A DNA stretch of 64,000 nt from Mugil cephalus (GCF_022458985.1 NC_061772.1:27215501-27279500); one strand, 5' to 3'; shown: positions 29,993 through 43,719, numbered from the stretch's first letter. Numbers and translations: made by a program. The notes: generated from the letters alone by a model not told the origin.

Positions 29993-31464
29993 GAAGAGTA
30001 TTAGGGCCACCCATGAGGAAAAAAAAAAAGAGGAGGTAGTTTTTTTTTGTCATTCTGTACTTTGAGAAAAAAAGTCGAGAATAAAGTCGAAATACGTGAG
30101 GTCTTTGGCAGGATGGATAAACTGTGTTGGGACTCACAGGGAGTGAACCATGAGCACTGTTTGTGTTTTGCAGAGACCTGGCTGCATGCGGCTTCAGGAC
30201 TCTATGGGTGGACAGGGACACGCTCCTGAGTCTTGGAGTTCACAATATCCACATCACTGTTGACATGCAATAGTTCCACTATAATATATCAGCAATATTG
30301 CTGAAAAAATAATTTTATATTCTTAATATTGATTATTAATGAGGCTTCAAAACTTTTCCGTGGAGCACCAGCGGTTTGAAGGTCAACTTTATTGACATTT
30401 TCGACTTTACTCTCAAAATTGTATTTCGACTTTACTCTCAAAATTGTATTTCGACTTTACTCTCAAAATTGTATTTCGACTTTACTCTCAAAATTGTATT
30501 TCGACTTTACTCTCAAAATTGTATTTCGACTTTACTCTCAAAATTGTATTTCGACTTTACTCTCAAAATTGTATTTCGACTTTACTCTCAAAATTGTATT
30601 TCGACTTTACTCTCAAAATTGTATTTCGACTTTACTCTCAAAATTGTATTTCGACTTTACTCTCAAAATTGTATTTCGACTTTACTCTCAAAATTGTATT
30701 TCGACTTTACTCTCAAAATTGTATTTCGACTTTACTCTCAAAATTGTATTTCGACTTTACTCTCAAAATTGTATTTCGACTTTACTCTCAAAATTGTATT
30801 TCGACTTTACTCTCAAAATTGTATTTCGACTTTACTCTCAAAATTGTATTTCGACTTTACTCTCAAAATTGTATTTCGACTTTACTCTCAAAATTGTATT
30901 TCGACTTTACTCTCAAAATTGTATTTCGACTTTACTCTCAAAATTGTATTTCGACTTTACTCTCAAAATTGTATTTCGACTTTACTCTCAAAATTGTATT
31001 TCGACTTTACTCTCAAAATTGTATTTCGACTTTACTCTCAAAATTGTATTTCGACTTTACTCTCAAAATTGTATTTCGACTTTACTCTCAAAATTGTATT
31101 TCGACTTTACTCTCAAAATTGTATTTCGACTTTACTCTCAAAATTGTATTTCGACTTTACTCTCAAAATTGTATTTCGACTTTACTCTCAAAATTGTATT
31201 TTTTTTTACTTAAAATTGTATTTTGACTTTTTTCCTCAATGTATTTTTACTTTTTTCAACATTGTATTTCAATTATTTTTTCAATTTTTTTCTCAAAATT
31301 TCAATAAAATTTCAGTTTTCTCAAAATTTAAATTTTGAGAAAAAAATTCTCAATATTGAAAAAAAAATTTTTTTTCAAAATTTCTACTTTTTCTCAAGGT
31401 GCGTGCTGAAACAAAAATGTACCTCCTTTCAATTTTTTTCTCACGAGTGGCTCTAACACTCTTC
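29993..31464. mobile_element. Inverted-repeat transposon, family B, carrying a minisatellite
   Basis: The left end GAAGAGTATTAGGGCCACCC (from 29993) is matched by the inverse of the right end, GAAGAGTGTTAGAGCCACTC (to 31464). Beyond the tips the arms stay related: AGGAGGTA occurs on the left and TACCTCCTTTC on the right. On the left arm, 30077-30095 is an inverse copy of the minisatellite unit with one mismatch, so the minisatellite seems to have grown from a sub-terminal repeat. There is no transposase. A sister element is at 49764-50090. Confidence 0.75.
30401..31195. repeat. 25-bp minisatellite, 31 identical full units plus a partial unit
   Basis: The unit starts GTATTTCGACTTTACTCTCA and ends AAATT, 25 bases in all. 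From 30421 to 31195 there are exactly 31 units (775 bases) with no difference that I could see, preceded by 20 bases of a partial unit. Degenerate units continue to about 31300. The unit has no stop codon in any plus-strand frame and its length is not a multiple of three, so all three plus frames stay open and give long false open frames. Confidence 0.95.
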
Positions 31465-31787
31465 CGATGGGTTTTGATGCCCGACTTGAATGAGTCCAGG
31501 ATTAGGTTTCGAGGGCAGGTGGGTTCTTTTGGTACTAAAATAAATAACTACAAACGTCTACTGGTTTCCTGAGACATCATATCTGATATTATGTCAATAA
31601 CAACATTAAGCCACTGTTTTCTGTCGTTTTGTTAATGGTGACCTGTAGAAAAGAATTCAAACTGAGCACAAAGCCATTTAACATAATTTAAATTTCTACC
31701 AGCACAGACCAGACAAACATTTCAAGCCTTCATTACTATGCATGATTAAACTCTTGCCATATACATGTAGTCAGAAGTGTTGGTTAA
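31465..31787. other. Gap between transposon and the DPEP1 stop codon
   Basis: This should hold the DPEP1 3' UTR on the minus strand. No canonical AATAAA was found on that strand in this stretch. Confidence 0.4.
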
Positions 31788-34700
31788 TTAAGCTCTTAAT
31801 GTGGCTCCAGCCTGGAGGGCCAGGGTGAGCAGAAGGGCCGGGGCGCTGAGTGACTGGACGGATGCAGTGCTGGTGCTGTAACCGTAGCTCGTCCTACACG
31901 GGTTCTCCACCTCTTCGTACGGAATAGGAAGATCATCCGGTTTCTCGTTTTTCAGACTGTCACGGACCTGGGACACAGAGGTTGGACAGTCAGGCGTCAG
32001 ACGTAAAAAAAACACTCCGACAGGTGTTTAGTCACAGGAGTTCATCTGCTATTAAAGCTCAACGAGTGCATTTTTGATGTTTTTATGACCTGTTATGGCT
32101 GTTTATCACTTCTAGGAGTTTAGTTACTGATTCAAGGATTACATTTTTATTTAGACAGGCTGTCTGTATATAAATGTTTCATGTAAACTGGTAGATTGGA
32201 ATGTACATTTGTCTTGTTTTACTACCCCTTTCCTTTACTTATTTTATTTTTATTATTATGTCTATGTCTGGTTCAAACATGTTTTTACCTCATTTTGAAT
32301 TGTCCCTTAGGTCTTCTATTATTTTCTCTACTCATAGTTCATTGCCTTAAAGTTTTTTTTATTGGTTATTATACTTCCTCTTATTTTATTTTCATTGTTA
32401 TTTGCTCTTATTTTGTGTACTTATTTTATTGTGATGAACTTAATATGTGAAAGGTGCTATATAAATAAAGTTAATTATTATTATGTTTTCATTCTTTAAA
32501 GCATTGTTTGTCAGAGGATTAAAAACTAAATGATCATAACCAGTGCAGGAGAGATGGTTCATGTGGTGATTTCTCCACATGATGTAACTTAACAGCGTCT
32601 GTTTGCCACGTGTTATCAGAGTCGTAGCATTGACTACATTTGATTTATCTGAAAACCCTTTAAATCTCCTTTTAATACAAACACTCTTATTTATGATGAG
32701 ACAATGTCATATTAAAATATAGCAAATGTGAAGCTTTTTTAACATTTAAAGCAATTAATAAACATGTAAATTCATCATGTTATGGGAAGTTTTGTGCCTG
32801 TGTGTTTCTTATGTAATGACATCTTTGATCCTCCAAGGTTTTTCCTTTTATTATTTTTGTGCAGAAAGAAAGAAAAGAGATTTAAAATGTTCTTCACTTA
32901 TTTTTTTTTTCACGAGCTAAGCTAACACTAGCTGCACATAACAGGCGACTCACAAAAAGTCACTGAGCCGGAAAATCCAACAATTATCAGGTTGGCCAAA
33001 CTATTTTTTTTGTGAAGATTTAGTGGCAGTCACTGCACAGTATTTTAATATTAAACATCAGAAGGCCACATCTGCTTTGAGTTTTCCAAGGCGTTCTGCC
33101 CAGTGAAGCTCTCTTGTCTCTTCCCACTTCTGGACCAAAGACGTTCCTCCTGACTTTACGCACATGTTTTTTTTTTTTTTTCTAACATTTGACAAAGGCT
33201 CCTTCGCTCTAGGTTGTGTTGTTTTTTGCTCACCCGCTCGACCTCTCTCATGACCCGGAGGAGGTTATTTCCGAGGGCGGCTTTGACCTCCTCATCGGTC
33301 CATCCTCTCCTCAGCAGCTCAGCCACCAGGCTGGGCACCTTGGACACGTCTTCCAGACCCTCGGGTACTCTATAAAAAAAAAAAGATTTTATGTGTCAGC
33401 AGTTCTACTTAACCATCATCAATTTTACAGCTCTCAGACTTTGGTTTCATGATACAAGTTCTTCTCTGTTACACTGTAAAGCTCTGGGATAGAAAACCTA
33501 GTTATTAGCTGTTATTTGACCGTCAGAACTGTTCCTGTTTGTTTGCCTTTTTAATGAATGTTGGTATCACTCGCACTCACCTGGTAACTCCGTCATAATC
33601 TCCACCAAAACCGATGATGTCTGCACCAGCCACTTTCTTTATGTGGTCAAAGTGATCTGCAGAGAAAGCCCGACAGTGAGGTGGTGTACGGACACTTAGC
33701 AAAGTCTGGTAAATGTTAATATTTAAGCAGATTTACAGCAGCTCTGACAGAAACTTACCAGCGACATCTGAGAGTTTAGCATTCGGGCTGCAAGTCACAT
33801 AATCATTGTAGAAGTTTATCATCACTATCCCTTTAGTCTCATTCTGCAGAGAGAAAGAGAGAAGTTTAATGACATTTAACACTTTGTGACCATGAAACTG
33901 TGATTTACAGGAGACAGAAGGTGACACATCCTTTCTGCTTTGTAACGCAGGAGACCAGTGATCTGAGTTAGGAGCCGCGTTCATCCTCCACAGAAACGTA
34001 TTGACCTCTTAGAAGAACACATCATCTGGTTATGACGCAGCTGTTTTTTATCTCTGTCATTTTACGATGCTGTGCAATCACTCTCCTCCTCCTTTATTGT
34101 CTGAAGTCAGCACATTACCATTATGCGCGCATCAACATCATAAAGTCTCGGTGTTATAAGAGCATTTATGGGTCCGTTATCTGAGGCATCACACACGTTA
34201 TGAAGTAACACTCAGTAACGTGTGCATAAATTCACACTGCACAGATTCAGAATAGAAAAAAAATAGAAAATATAATATTCATTATGCCTTAATTTGCGTT
34301 GTATGTAACACGATATACTGTCATAAATGAAACCCAACCTCTTTTGACCTGTGATCCTTTACGAAACAAAGTAGTGGAGCAAAGTTCAGCTCTCAGACTT
34401 CTCATCATCATCTCATCAATTCATCATCATGGCCCATAAAGAAAAGACTATCCACCAAAAAATAAGTCATTTCACAGCTCGTAAGCTTCGTGTCGTTGCC
34501 GTTTGAGGTGGCCTGATCCTTCAGCTGTGAACCACAGACTAAACTACCAGACTGGATATGAAAAAAAAAAGTTCACAGTGAAGTAAATCACATGCAATAT
34601 TAACAGTGTAATAATTCACATTTCACTCTAAGAGGCCACTTTTCTGCATCAATAGGATAATAATTTTGAGAAAAATACTGCCAATAACACTGATATTTGA

Positions 34701-37700
34701 GTCTAAATGCAGATTTTGCACAAAAAACAAAAAAAACAACAACAGTTTTTTCAACCACTGGTCAGTATTGTGGTTCCACAGCTCATTTCACGTCTCCAGA
34801 CTCACCACTCGTCGCAGAACGTCATCTGGGACGTTCCTCTTGCTTTGACAGACGGCGTATGCGGAGGAGTGGCTGTAGATGACCGGAGCCTTGGACATGT
34901 CCAGCACCTGGTTCATCACTTTCACGGTCACATGAGACAGGTCGATCAGCATCCCCAGACGGTTCATTTCCACGATCAGTTGCTGTTGTTGTGTGAAAGC
35001 AGCACGGTTAACAATGAACAACATGCAATGCAAAGCAGTGTAAAAAACCTTTTTGTGTGTGTTTGCAATAAGGGCAACGCTGCACAACCTCAGCGAGTCG
35101 ACCCCAAGACCTGATACCATGTCCTGATACTGGCTTTTTGTCTGTGTTTATTTATTACACAACATCACATATATTTATATTCTAATATAACTATAACTAC
35201 AGTACTTTTATATCTCACAATATACTATATATACTGTATATATTTCTACATATCACATAACCACATTATCGATATATATGTGTGTATTTTTATTTATTTA
35301 TGATAAATATATTTGTGATTGACTGATTTGTTTAAGTGTCTCTCTATCCATCTATATACATATACATACATTATTCTGTGCACTTTACAACTGTAGTATT
35401 TTGTAGTACTGAATTGTATTTGTTTCTATTAAGCCTAAATTCTTGCGCACATTAAATGTAATGAACATCCATCGAATGGAGGTTGTTTTAACATTAGTCG
35501 CCGCACATCAGTGACTTTATCCACCACCCCCTCAAGTTCTCATCATGTCCTGAAAAGCCGTCTTATCTTACTCGGGTCTTACGTCTATGTCCTGCGCTCC
35601 AAGTGTTTGGAAACTTTGCTCTATACGGCCAAGCCTTCCACATCAAATTTAACAGCATAACAGTCTGCAATAAATGTTTGGTTTTTTTTTTATGAGTCTA
35701 TTGCGAAATTTTTGATTCAGTGTTGTAATAAAACACGATAACTGGCCACTTCTTTATAGCACGTTGTAGGTTGACGCAGCACAAATATAACCTGTCATCA
35801 CATCACTTGTTAAAATGTATCTGCACAAAAACAAAAAATAAAACGGGCATTCTCATGTGTGCAGGTCTTGAAAATGGTGATTGGTTGTGCCACAAAATGA
35901 ACAAAAAAAAAAAAAAAAATCACACCAGAACAGGAAAACATGAGGGTTCATCCATCCCAGTTCATAGCACTGACCTTGCCAAATGGAGAGAGGCCATCGT
36001 GTTCAGATGGCTCAGAACCGGTGTCGACGAGCCAGTTATCTGCCCTGAAAAAAAAAAAAAAAAAAAAAGCTACGATCAAAAGGCCAAACAGATTTTATGC
36101 TTCTACTGAAGAATAACAAGGGATGGCATCGATTAAATTTCCACATAAAAACCTTTTACTGAAGTCACACAGACCAATGAAGTTCATATTAACTTTAGGA
36201 GGTGTCAATGAGGCACGTCGTTAGTCTCCTGTCACATAGAAATGATTCATATCTATAGATGTCTGAGTTGCTTCTGAACATGATCCATCCATCCTGTGGG
36301 AAGTATTTAAAACGTTTCCTGTCAGCCATCTAAAAATGATCACTCCTCGCTGCAAATGTTTAAAGTGCGATAAAGCGAAGCGTTTTAGTTCCGTCCTGAC
36401 GCGCCGACAGAATCCGATACTTCCGATACTTTGCACAACGCATCCAGGCCTGCAGGAATCCCCCGTACTCTCCGCAGCGCAACCGAAACCGGCGGCAACA
36501 CGACTCAAAGACGTAACCGAACCTCGTTGAGAGCTTGGAAAAGAAATCTAAAACCTAAAAACTTTTTTTTTTTTTACATTTTTGGAAGCGTCATTCAGTG
36601 ATAAACAGTGCAATCAGATTACTGATTACTCCTTTAAAATGTAACATAGTTACTTTACGGATTACTTGACGTTAAAAGTAACTAAGTCAGATTAAAAGTT
36701 GCTTTGAAAAAATAAATAAAATACATGTTTTTATACAAAAAAATGTTGAGCATTCCCCAACAAGATTATTCAGGAAAATGGGAAAACTAGTAACACACAG
36801 TAACTTGGATGAGTAAATTATTAGATTACTTGTTACTGGAAAAAATAGTCAGATTACTGGTGACAAAATAGGCATAACAGAAATGTATTTATGATTAACA
36901 TAGTGTATATTTGTTCAGGGATGTAATGTCATTTAAATACATTTACTCAAGTACAAAATGTAAGTGTGAGTTTGAGGTGCACTTTACCTAATATATAAAT
37001 ATTTATACTTAAACTATACTTGGCTTTAAGTTACTTTACAAATTAGGGAGAAAATGCAAAAGATTATACATAAAGTTTCTCCAATGTAATGTGCTATTTT
37101 TTACGTTCACTGTGATCATGTCTTTACAAAATCTATAATTATTTATTAAGGAAAAAATCACTCATTAATAAAATGACTATTTATCACTAAAATATCACTA
37201 AATAACCATCTGAGTTTAATAACCACCACCTTTAATTAGCTAAACAATCATAAAATGAGCTTATTCAAAACGTGTTTTGATTGTGTTCTTTTTGTTAAGT
37301 TGAGATAATCATGAGAGATATTTCCTTTTTGGCAACATATCAAATGTTATATGGAAAATAACAAATTGTATCTGTGTCCAATAAATCACTTTCAGCCAAG
37401 TTTCCAAACACACGACACTCCACCTCTCAAGCAAGTGAGTTAAATCCAAATCACATGACCTGCTCCAAGGTGTGCTCTTCCTCCTCTTTATTAGTTATGT
37501 AATATCAAGTAGTGTGTCAGTCAAGTGTGAATTTATCACATGCAAACAGTGTCACTATTATATAATAATTATAGGTCACTTTCAATTTCAATTTACTCAT
37601 TAGATATAATATAAAAAAAAGAAGAATCTTTCTGTAAAAATACCATGTGGTGATTGGTTCTAGGCGGCCATGTTGATTTTAGGCCCGAAAACAGACAAAA

Positions 37701-38884
37701 TGTGATCAACTATGATAAACTCATATTGATCCAAATATTTTTGCTTATTTTATTTTTATTTTAAAAAATTGTTTATGTGCAACTGACCTACTGTGTCTGA
37801 GCAGTTTATCTTGTAGATGACTCAATATTACATTATATGCATGAATTATTATTTACATTGTTTTATCCTATGCCCTTTAATTCTAGACACAATCAATCAA
37901 TCTTTCTTCTACCGTCTCACATGTTCAGTTTTGTGATTTCTCCTCGGGGTTGTGTGAGTATTTGGTTTAGTTTCTGCGTCTTACCAGGGAGTGTTACAGG
38001 AGTGTGTGATTGTGAGGTAGCGGACGCCCAACTGGTACATGAGACGCAGCGTGGCCAGGCTGCTGTCAAGGGAATGACCCCCCTCCACCCCGATCAGGCT
38101 GGCCGTCTTGTTTTGTTTGAAGGCGTCCAGGATCTCTGTGCAGATAAGACAGATGGCACCGTGACCAGAGCGAACGGAGGGTTTTAAAATGACTGAAACT
38201 TCTCGTGTACAGTTAAAAAAGTCTCACCTTGGCTACTGGTGGCAAACTTGAAGACTTCTGGGTATTTCTGACACATTCTGTGAACCACATCTATCTGCTC
38301 CAGCGTTTGCCTCACGGCATCTTTGTACTGGGTTTCGCAGGGAACGTAGGCAGACCAGAACTGAGGGATGAAAAGACATTATGTGTGAATTATCTGCCGC
38401 ACGATCATTGTTTTTTCCTTTATCTTCCATGGACGTTCAGGTTTGTGCGTACCTGTGCACCAAGCCGTCCCTCCCTGATCTTGGGAATGTTGGTGTGAGT
38501 GTTTTCCAGTGTGTAAAGATCCACGTTGGTGATCTCATTGTTAAACTTCTTTCGAAACTGCCAAGGAAGATCATTATGACTGGTAAAAAAAAAAAAAAAA
38601 CGAAAGAAATCACAGCGAACGTTAAAACTTCCATTAACTGTGACAGCAGGATGGAAAGCTGCGTGTTTTGTTGGATCAGAACTAGAAACTGCTTCCATAA
38701 ATGGGTCTTTTCTGCCTTTTTGCAGCAGGATTTTTTAAAAATAAAGACTTTTCACTTACCCATCGATGAGCGGAGTCTCAGACATCAGCCTCAGAGCTCT
38801 GGTCATGAACTCGTCCTGAGCCAAAGTGGCAGATAAACTGATCCACAGAGCCAAGCATGAAGCTAAAATAATTTTGGTCGGCAT
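31788..38884 (-). CDS. dpep1: DPEP1, membrane (renal) zinc dipeptidase, 419 aa
   Basis: This is a GPI-anchored extracellular zinc dipeptidase of the M19 family; the family cleaves cystinyl-bis-glycine, leukotriene D4 and other dipeptides. Minus-strand exons: 38884-38760, 38579-38453, 38360-38228, 38135-37985, 36044-35975, 34982-34806, 33843-33759, 33656-33581, 33369-33234 and 31967-31788, all phases joining. Residues 1-22 are a signal peptide ending in ATLA. Zinc ligands are visible as H43 and D45 (IDGHNDLPW), E146 (GVEGGH), H219 (DLSHV) and H240 (YSHSSAY). Other family blocks are [19 protein letters not shown] and [10 protein letters not shown]. The tail has [10 protein letters not shown], then a hydrophobic end ([10 protein letters not shown]) expected of a GPI signal. 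N137 is in an N-K-T sequon. Length matches human DPEP1 (411 aa). DPEP2 is the alternative, but the ANKRD11 neighbourhood favours DPEP1. Confidence 0.9.
31968..33233 (-). other. dpep1: DPEP1 last intron (1.27 kb)
   Basis: AT-rich. The open frame at 32196-32450 is low-complexity T-rich sequence and not a gene. No repeat family was recognised with confidence. Confidence 0.5.
33844..34805 (-). other. dpep1: DPEP1 intron 6
   Basis: AT-rich sequence between the exon at 34982-34806 and the exon at 33843-33759. Nothing else recognised. Confidence 0.5.
34983..35974 (-). other. dpep1: DPEP1 intron 5
   Basis: AT-rich with TATA/ATAT runs near 35160-35350. No feature recognised. Confidence 0.5.
36045..37984 (-). 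other. dpep1: DPEP1 intron 4 (1.94 kb)
   Basis: The acceptor side starts with a long poly-A run on the plus strand (36048-36068), which serves as the polypyrimidine tract on the minus strand. About 36590-36870 has repeated GATTACT / AGTAACT motifs facing each other (CAGATTACTGATTACTCC and GATTACTTGTTACTGG), probably a degenerate DNA transposon. Confidence 0.45.
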
Positions 38885-41693
38885 TTCTACGCGGTCAACA
38901 CACACTGTTCAATCAAATACTCTCCTGATAAATGTCAATCTCTGTTTTGTTTTTTGTTTTTTTAGTCCTGCACAGATTCCAACTCAACCTTTCTGTGCGT
39001 TTTGGTTCGTTTGTGCCTCTGAATATCAGCTTGACTCCTCCTCTGCCTTGAGTCTGTTTGTCATTACAATGTCAACTGTCATAAATGCAACATTCTTGTA
39101 ACGCAACGTGGCTTAAACATTCTTATAATCTAGTGGTTAGCGCGCACATGAGCTAGTTAATGAATGATGTGCTTCTTCACTACTTTTTTTACAGTGTGTG
39201 CTTTGGACAACTACTATCTCTGCATTTTATTTTTGGCCGTCCTGTGGCCTTGAGTATCCCAGTCCTGACTGTACCAGTGTGACTCCAGTGTGTCAGGTTT
39301 TCCTTCAGGTGATCCAGACAGGCTGCAATGACATGAGATGAAGAAGTAGACCATCAGGACTTCGCATTTAGACAGAGAACACTTTTAAATCCTTATTAGA
39401 GCCCACATGTGTTAACTTTAGTGTTGATGTTTTTACTATTATGCACGTATCAGTATGTACCATAGACTTATAAAAGGTGGACAGCGAAACTGCTCCTTAA
39501 AAGTGAAGCCAAAGCAGGTAGAGCTCCCCCTGGTGGCTGGCTGCAGTGTAGGTCATAAGCTCCACCCGTTCCATGTTGGTGGGCGGGACTTGGGCCAAAC
39601 TAAAACGCTAAAATACACTTCATATATTTATTTGTTTGTTTATTTGATGCTATAGAAACAGGATGTGACATAATGGGAACCACCAGTTGCCATGCCAACC
39701 TCTCCATAAAGCGAGCCCCGTGGGATCGTGAGAGTTTTAAAAACCATTTCCCTGTAACTGGTGGAGTATGGTGGGACCATACTGATCAGGCTCTGGCTAA
39801 AAATGCCGCAAGATGGCGCTTGTTTGTAAGCTTGGGAAAAATAGCGTCAGTTTGTGTGACAAAGTGGGTCAGACCATTTGTCTCATTATTACCATCTTTA
39901 GTTTAGTTTAACCATACTTGTTTGTTTCAGTTATGTTGTTAACAGTAATCACCATATTGCAGATACAGACTATTCCGGGTTTTTTTGTGTTTTGTATGTT
40001 TGGTTATATTTGGTAGCTCAACATCTTGGTTAAAATAAACACTTACATATATTGTTTTATTTTTGTTATATTTTTTGTATTGATTTACTTCTTGTTAAAA
40101 TAAGTTATGTTGATATTCAATTGTGTCACTTACCATACTCACCATGTGGCCAGAGTCAGAGGAGGGAGTGCGGCGATATTTCCTTCTTTTATACTCAGGT
40201 AACATGATTGGGGGCAGGTCATTGGACTAGTCCAAATGGGTAAGGGTAAGGGAAATTACTAAAAAGTATTATTTAGGTTTATTTGTTATTATATGAAGGT
40301 ATGGTTAAATATGGATCATCGGTAATGCAGGTAAAGGTGTTTTACTGTAGTCAGGTCAGAGATTAGCTTTGTTAATGGTTGTATTAGGAGCCAGTGGAGC
40401 CTCCTCCCGTAGTGGTACAGCCAGGGAGGCTGGGTTAAGAGGAGGAGAGGTTATTTAGGCAGAGGCCTTTTGTCTATCAAGGGGGGAAACAGTGTGCTGA
40501 TCAGGTGTAGCAATTTACACATGATTTGAGTTGAATTTTGCGTTTGTTATAAGTTGAGTTTTATTTAGTTCAACTCAGTTAACTGTTCAGTTACCCTTTT
40601 TTTTCTGTTGTATATACTTTTGTTGCTACAACAAAGCTGGAAGCACATGTAAATAAACACCTTGCGGTGATTTTTTTCTAAACAAACGGCCTTGAATCTG
40701 CCTCGGTCAGCTTCCCAACAGTTTGGTCAATGCAAAGGAAATGGTGAGACGGTGTTCGCATTTATATAGAATCTATGCTCCGCCCTAATACGCCCCCCCC
40801 CCCATGCCCATATTATGTGTGGAATTAAAGACGACCCATTAAGGCAACGGCAACTGCACCCATTGGATCCTGAAACTCAAAAATGAAGCCTGAAGTGGGC
40901 GGAGCCTGCGGTCGCCATGTTGGATGAGCTTTACTCCGCCCACACACAAAATATGGGTATCGGGGTCGTGTGTTGGGACGGAGCTGGTGACATCGATGGG
41001 TTGTCCATAGATTGTATATTAAATCTTTTAACTTCTTAAGCATTTAGTCACGCAAGTGTACGGAGAAAACAATGAGGCATTTGTTCTTCTGTGTATACAA
41101 CAGTATCACAGCAGAATTAGAATAATACAAATACAAAAAACGCACCAGTGAGACTACAACTACATAAAGTGCAATAGAGAAAAGTTAAAATCATAGGTTT
41201 TAATTTTGGTTAGTGTCGTCAGATGTTGTATAGTTTGATGTGCTGTTAGTTATAAGTAATCCAAAGTTAGTTTGTTTTTTAAGAAATTTGGATTCTTTTA
41301 TAGAAATTTGAATCAATGAATATAAAATTTGGTTAAAATAACACTGTATATACCAGAATGTATACACAGTCAATGGCAGAGCCATGTGGCATGTTTACTG
41401 ATGTCATTTAGATTCTTCTTCTTCTTTCATTTCTGGCAGTGTTGACGCCAGCCAACGGCCGTTAAAACAAAGGAGGTTCACGTATGGATAAAATGATTGA
41501 CTACAAAACATTGAGCTGTTAGTCCTGTACCCAACACCTGTTAATTATTTTATAAGCAACCAATGGCTATCAAATTATCATCACTTACCGAACAACAGAC
41601 TTTTTAATCCAAAAAAGCGTTGAATAAGCTCAGCTGGACTTGTAGAATTTCTTGAAGACGTTTCCCCTCTCATCCGAGGTAGCTTTTTCAGTT

Positions 41694-41883
41694 CTGATAA
41701 ACTAGTGGGAAACTGAGGTTTAAATAGGGAAAAAAAACCACCCACCCCGAAACTTGCTTGACCAGAAACTGGGGTCACTAATTTCCCCCCATTCAAGGAC
41801 AGGTAAGAACCAGCCATTATCGGGTGGGTGGTACCCACAGAGTTTTTTCCTATTCAAACCTCAGTTTCCCACTAGTTTATCAG
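41694..41883. repeat. Perfect-arm inverted repeat (hairpin) from a dispersed repeat
   Basis: The left arm starts CTGATAAACTAGTGGGAAAC at 41694. The right arm ends with its exact inverse at 41883, and pairing continues through AAACCTCAGTTTCCC and into CACCC, with a loop of about 70 bases (41750-41820). The arms belong to a repeat seen also at 47270-47440, 55720-55860 and 56470-56630 (shared phrases TTGACCAGAAACTGG, AGCTTCTTCAGTTCTG-like and GAGGTTTAAATAGG). Confidence 0.75.
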
Positions 41884-43719
41884 ACATACAACAGACTTTT
41901 TATCCGTGGGAGATTAGTTCCTGTCGAAGGAGGATATTTTCCTCTCCTTCAGCCCAGGATCTTTATACTGTTTGGAAAGGGTAGTTCACCTACGCACACA
42001 TCACGTGACAATTTCTCACGTTTTGGATATTTATTTGGTACACAGAGAATAGATATTGACTTCAGCGCTGATTTTGGTCAGTTCACCTTAGGGGTAAAAA
42101 GAACCAAAAGCCCCACTTCAGGGACGTACAGTGATTTCATTCGACCTAGACCCAGCCCGTAAGACAATGTGGGGGGGAGTACTGCCTTTCATGTGTCAGT
42201 GAGTTTCTATGTGTAGCCGATTGGCTTTATCTGGTCTCCAGCAAGTAAGATATTAGGGTGTAATGTGTCCTAGTCTGTGAGCAAGCTGTAACGAAGCCAA
42301 AGACAACGATTGATATGGTGAGATAGCGTAAGTAACATTCTTCTTGGTTCTTCCCAAGGTTATACATAGGCTGAAGGCCTTATTAACCCCTTTAAAACCC
42401 AACGTTCCTCATGTTTCAAAAGAACCACGTTATCACACCAATGCCTCTGAACATGTTTTAGAAAGGAGATGCCTTTGAAATTCAATATATAAATTCAATC
42501 AACACAATCAATTTATCCAACTTCCAATCCAACACCACCAAACCATTAACTTGACTGAACTCCTTTAATACCTTCTCCAGCAGAATTAACTTGTCGCACA
42601 GTTACGAGACAGTTCTGTATTAAATACAAATAATTTGAAGAAGCCATTGCGTAGCAAACAGAATGCACATGTGTCTCCTCTCCCAGGCAGCTCACTAAAT
42701 TCCAGATGTAATGCGGTTTGGAACCGAGTTTAGGATTGCGTTCATATTTTTTGGCCAGTTACTTTTTTTTTTATTCAGGGTCAATCTCAACTTCATTTAC
42801 TGGGTGTGTCAATAAAAAATAGTTCGTAAGTTCACAACATGATGTCAGTTTTTAATTCTGTGGAAAACTCCTTTATCAGCGGAATTCAATGACTTCTGCT
42901 GACAAAACTGCAAAGAAACACAAGAAACACATCCACGTCATACAAATACAAACAAATCCGACTGATACTTATTTATCCTGAGGGAAATAAGCTGCATCAC
43001 AAAGAAACAAATATGAAAGATATTTGACCTCTGACCTAAAAAAAACAAACAAAAAAAACTCAATAATAATAAAAAATATCATTATTAATATTATTAGTAG
43101 TGATTCATATTAGACTCTCTATTAATCATCTAAATAAATGAACAGAATAAATGGTGTATTTGTCGCAATATATTGTCGTATCGATATTTATCCCACCCCT
43201 AATGATTTCAGTACAATTTATAGGATATTGCATTTCTTTTACTCAAGCACAACATGAGGTAGCAAACCTGTTTGTGGACAAGAATTACACAAATGTCGAG
43301 GTGTCTGAACAAGAGTTGAGTTCAGAGGGACACTGCCACATAAGAGGTATGGGTGAGTCCTTATGTAATGATACAAATGAGATATTATTATAACCATTTG
43401 TCTTAACTTTAAGATAAAGAATAAAACATAAAATCCCTTCTGACTGAATTATTTATTGCTTTATCAGATTATTATCAGACAAATTACCTCCCTTATCTTC
43501 AAAGCTGCAATTCCGGTTCTCCAACCATGTGTTTGAACTACAGGTGACATTTTCACCTACTTGGAATAAATGAAGCAAACTGAAATAAGTCAAACATGGA
43601 AACGTTCAAAAACAGACAGCTGCAATGAAAGGAGAGCAGGAACATGTGCCTGAGGGGAAATTGTGGAAGCAGTTTAGATTCTACTGGAGGTTGATTTAAA
43701 ACAGAAGAAGAGCATTTAA

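Noticed and set aside
30401-31195. Regular repeats that might be a CRISPR array
   Set aside because: Units are directly adjacent with no unique spacers, and the genome is eukaryotic.
30376-31338. 320-residue repetitive open frame
   Set aside because: It is a translation of the 25-bp minisatellite, open in all three plus frames; no splice, start context or family evidence.
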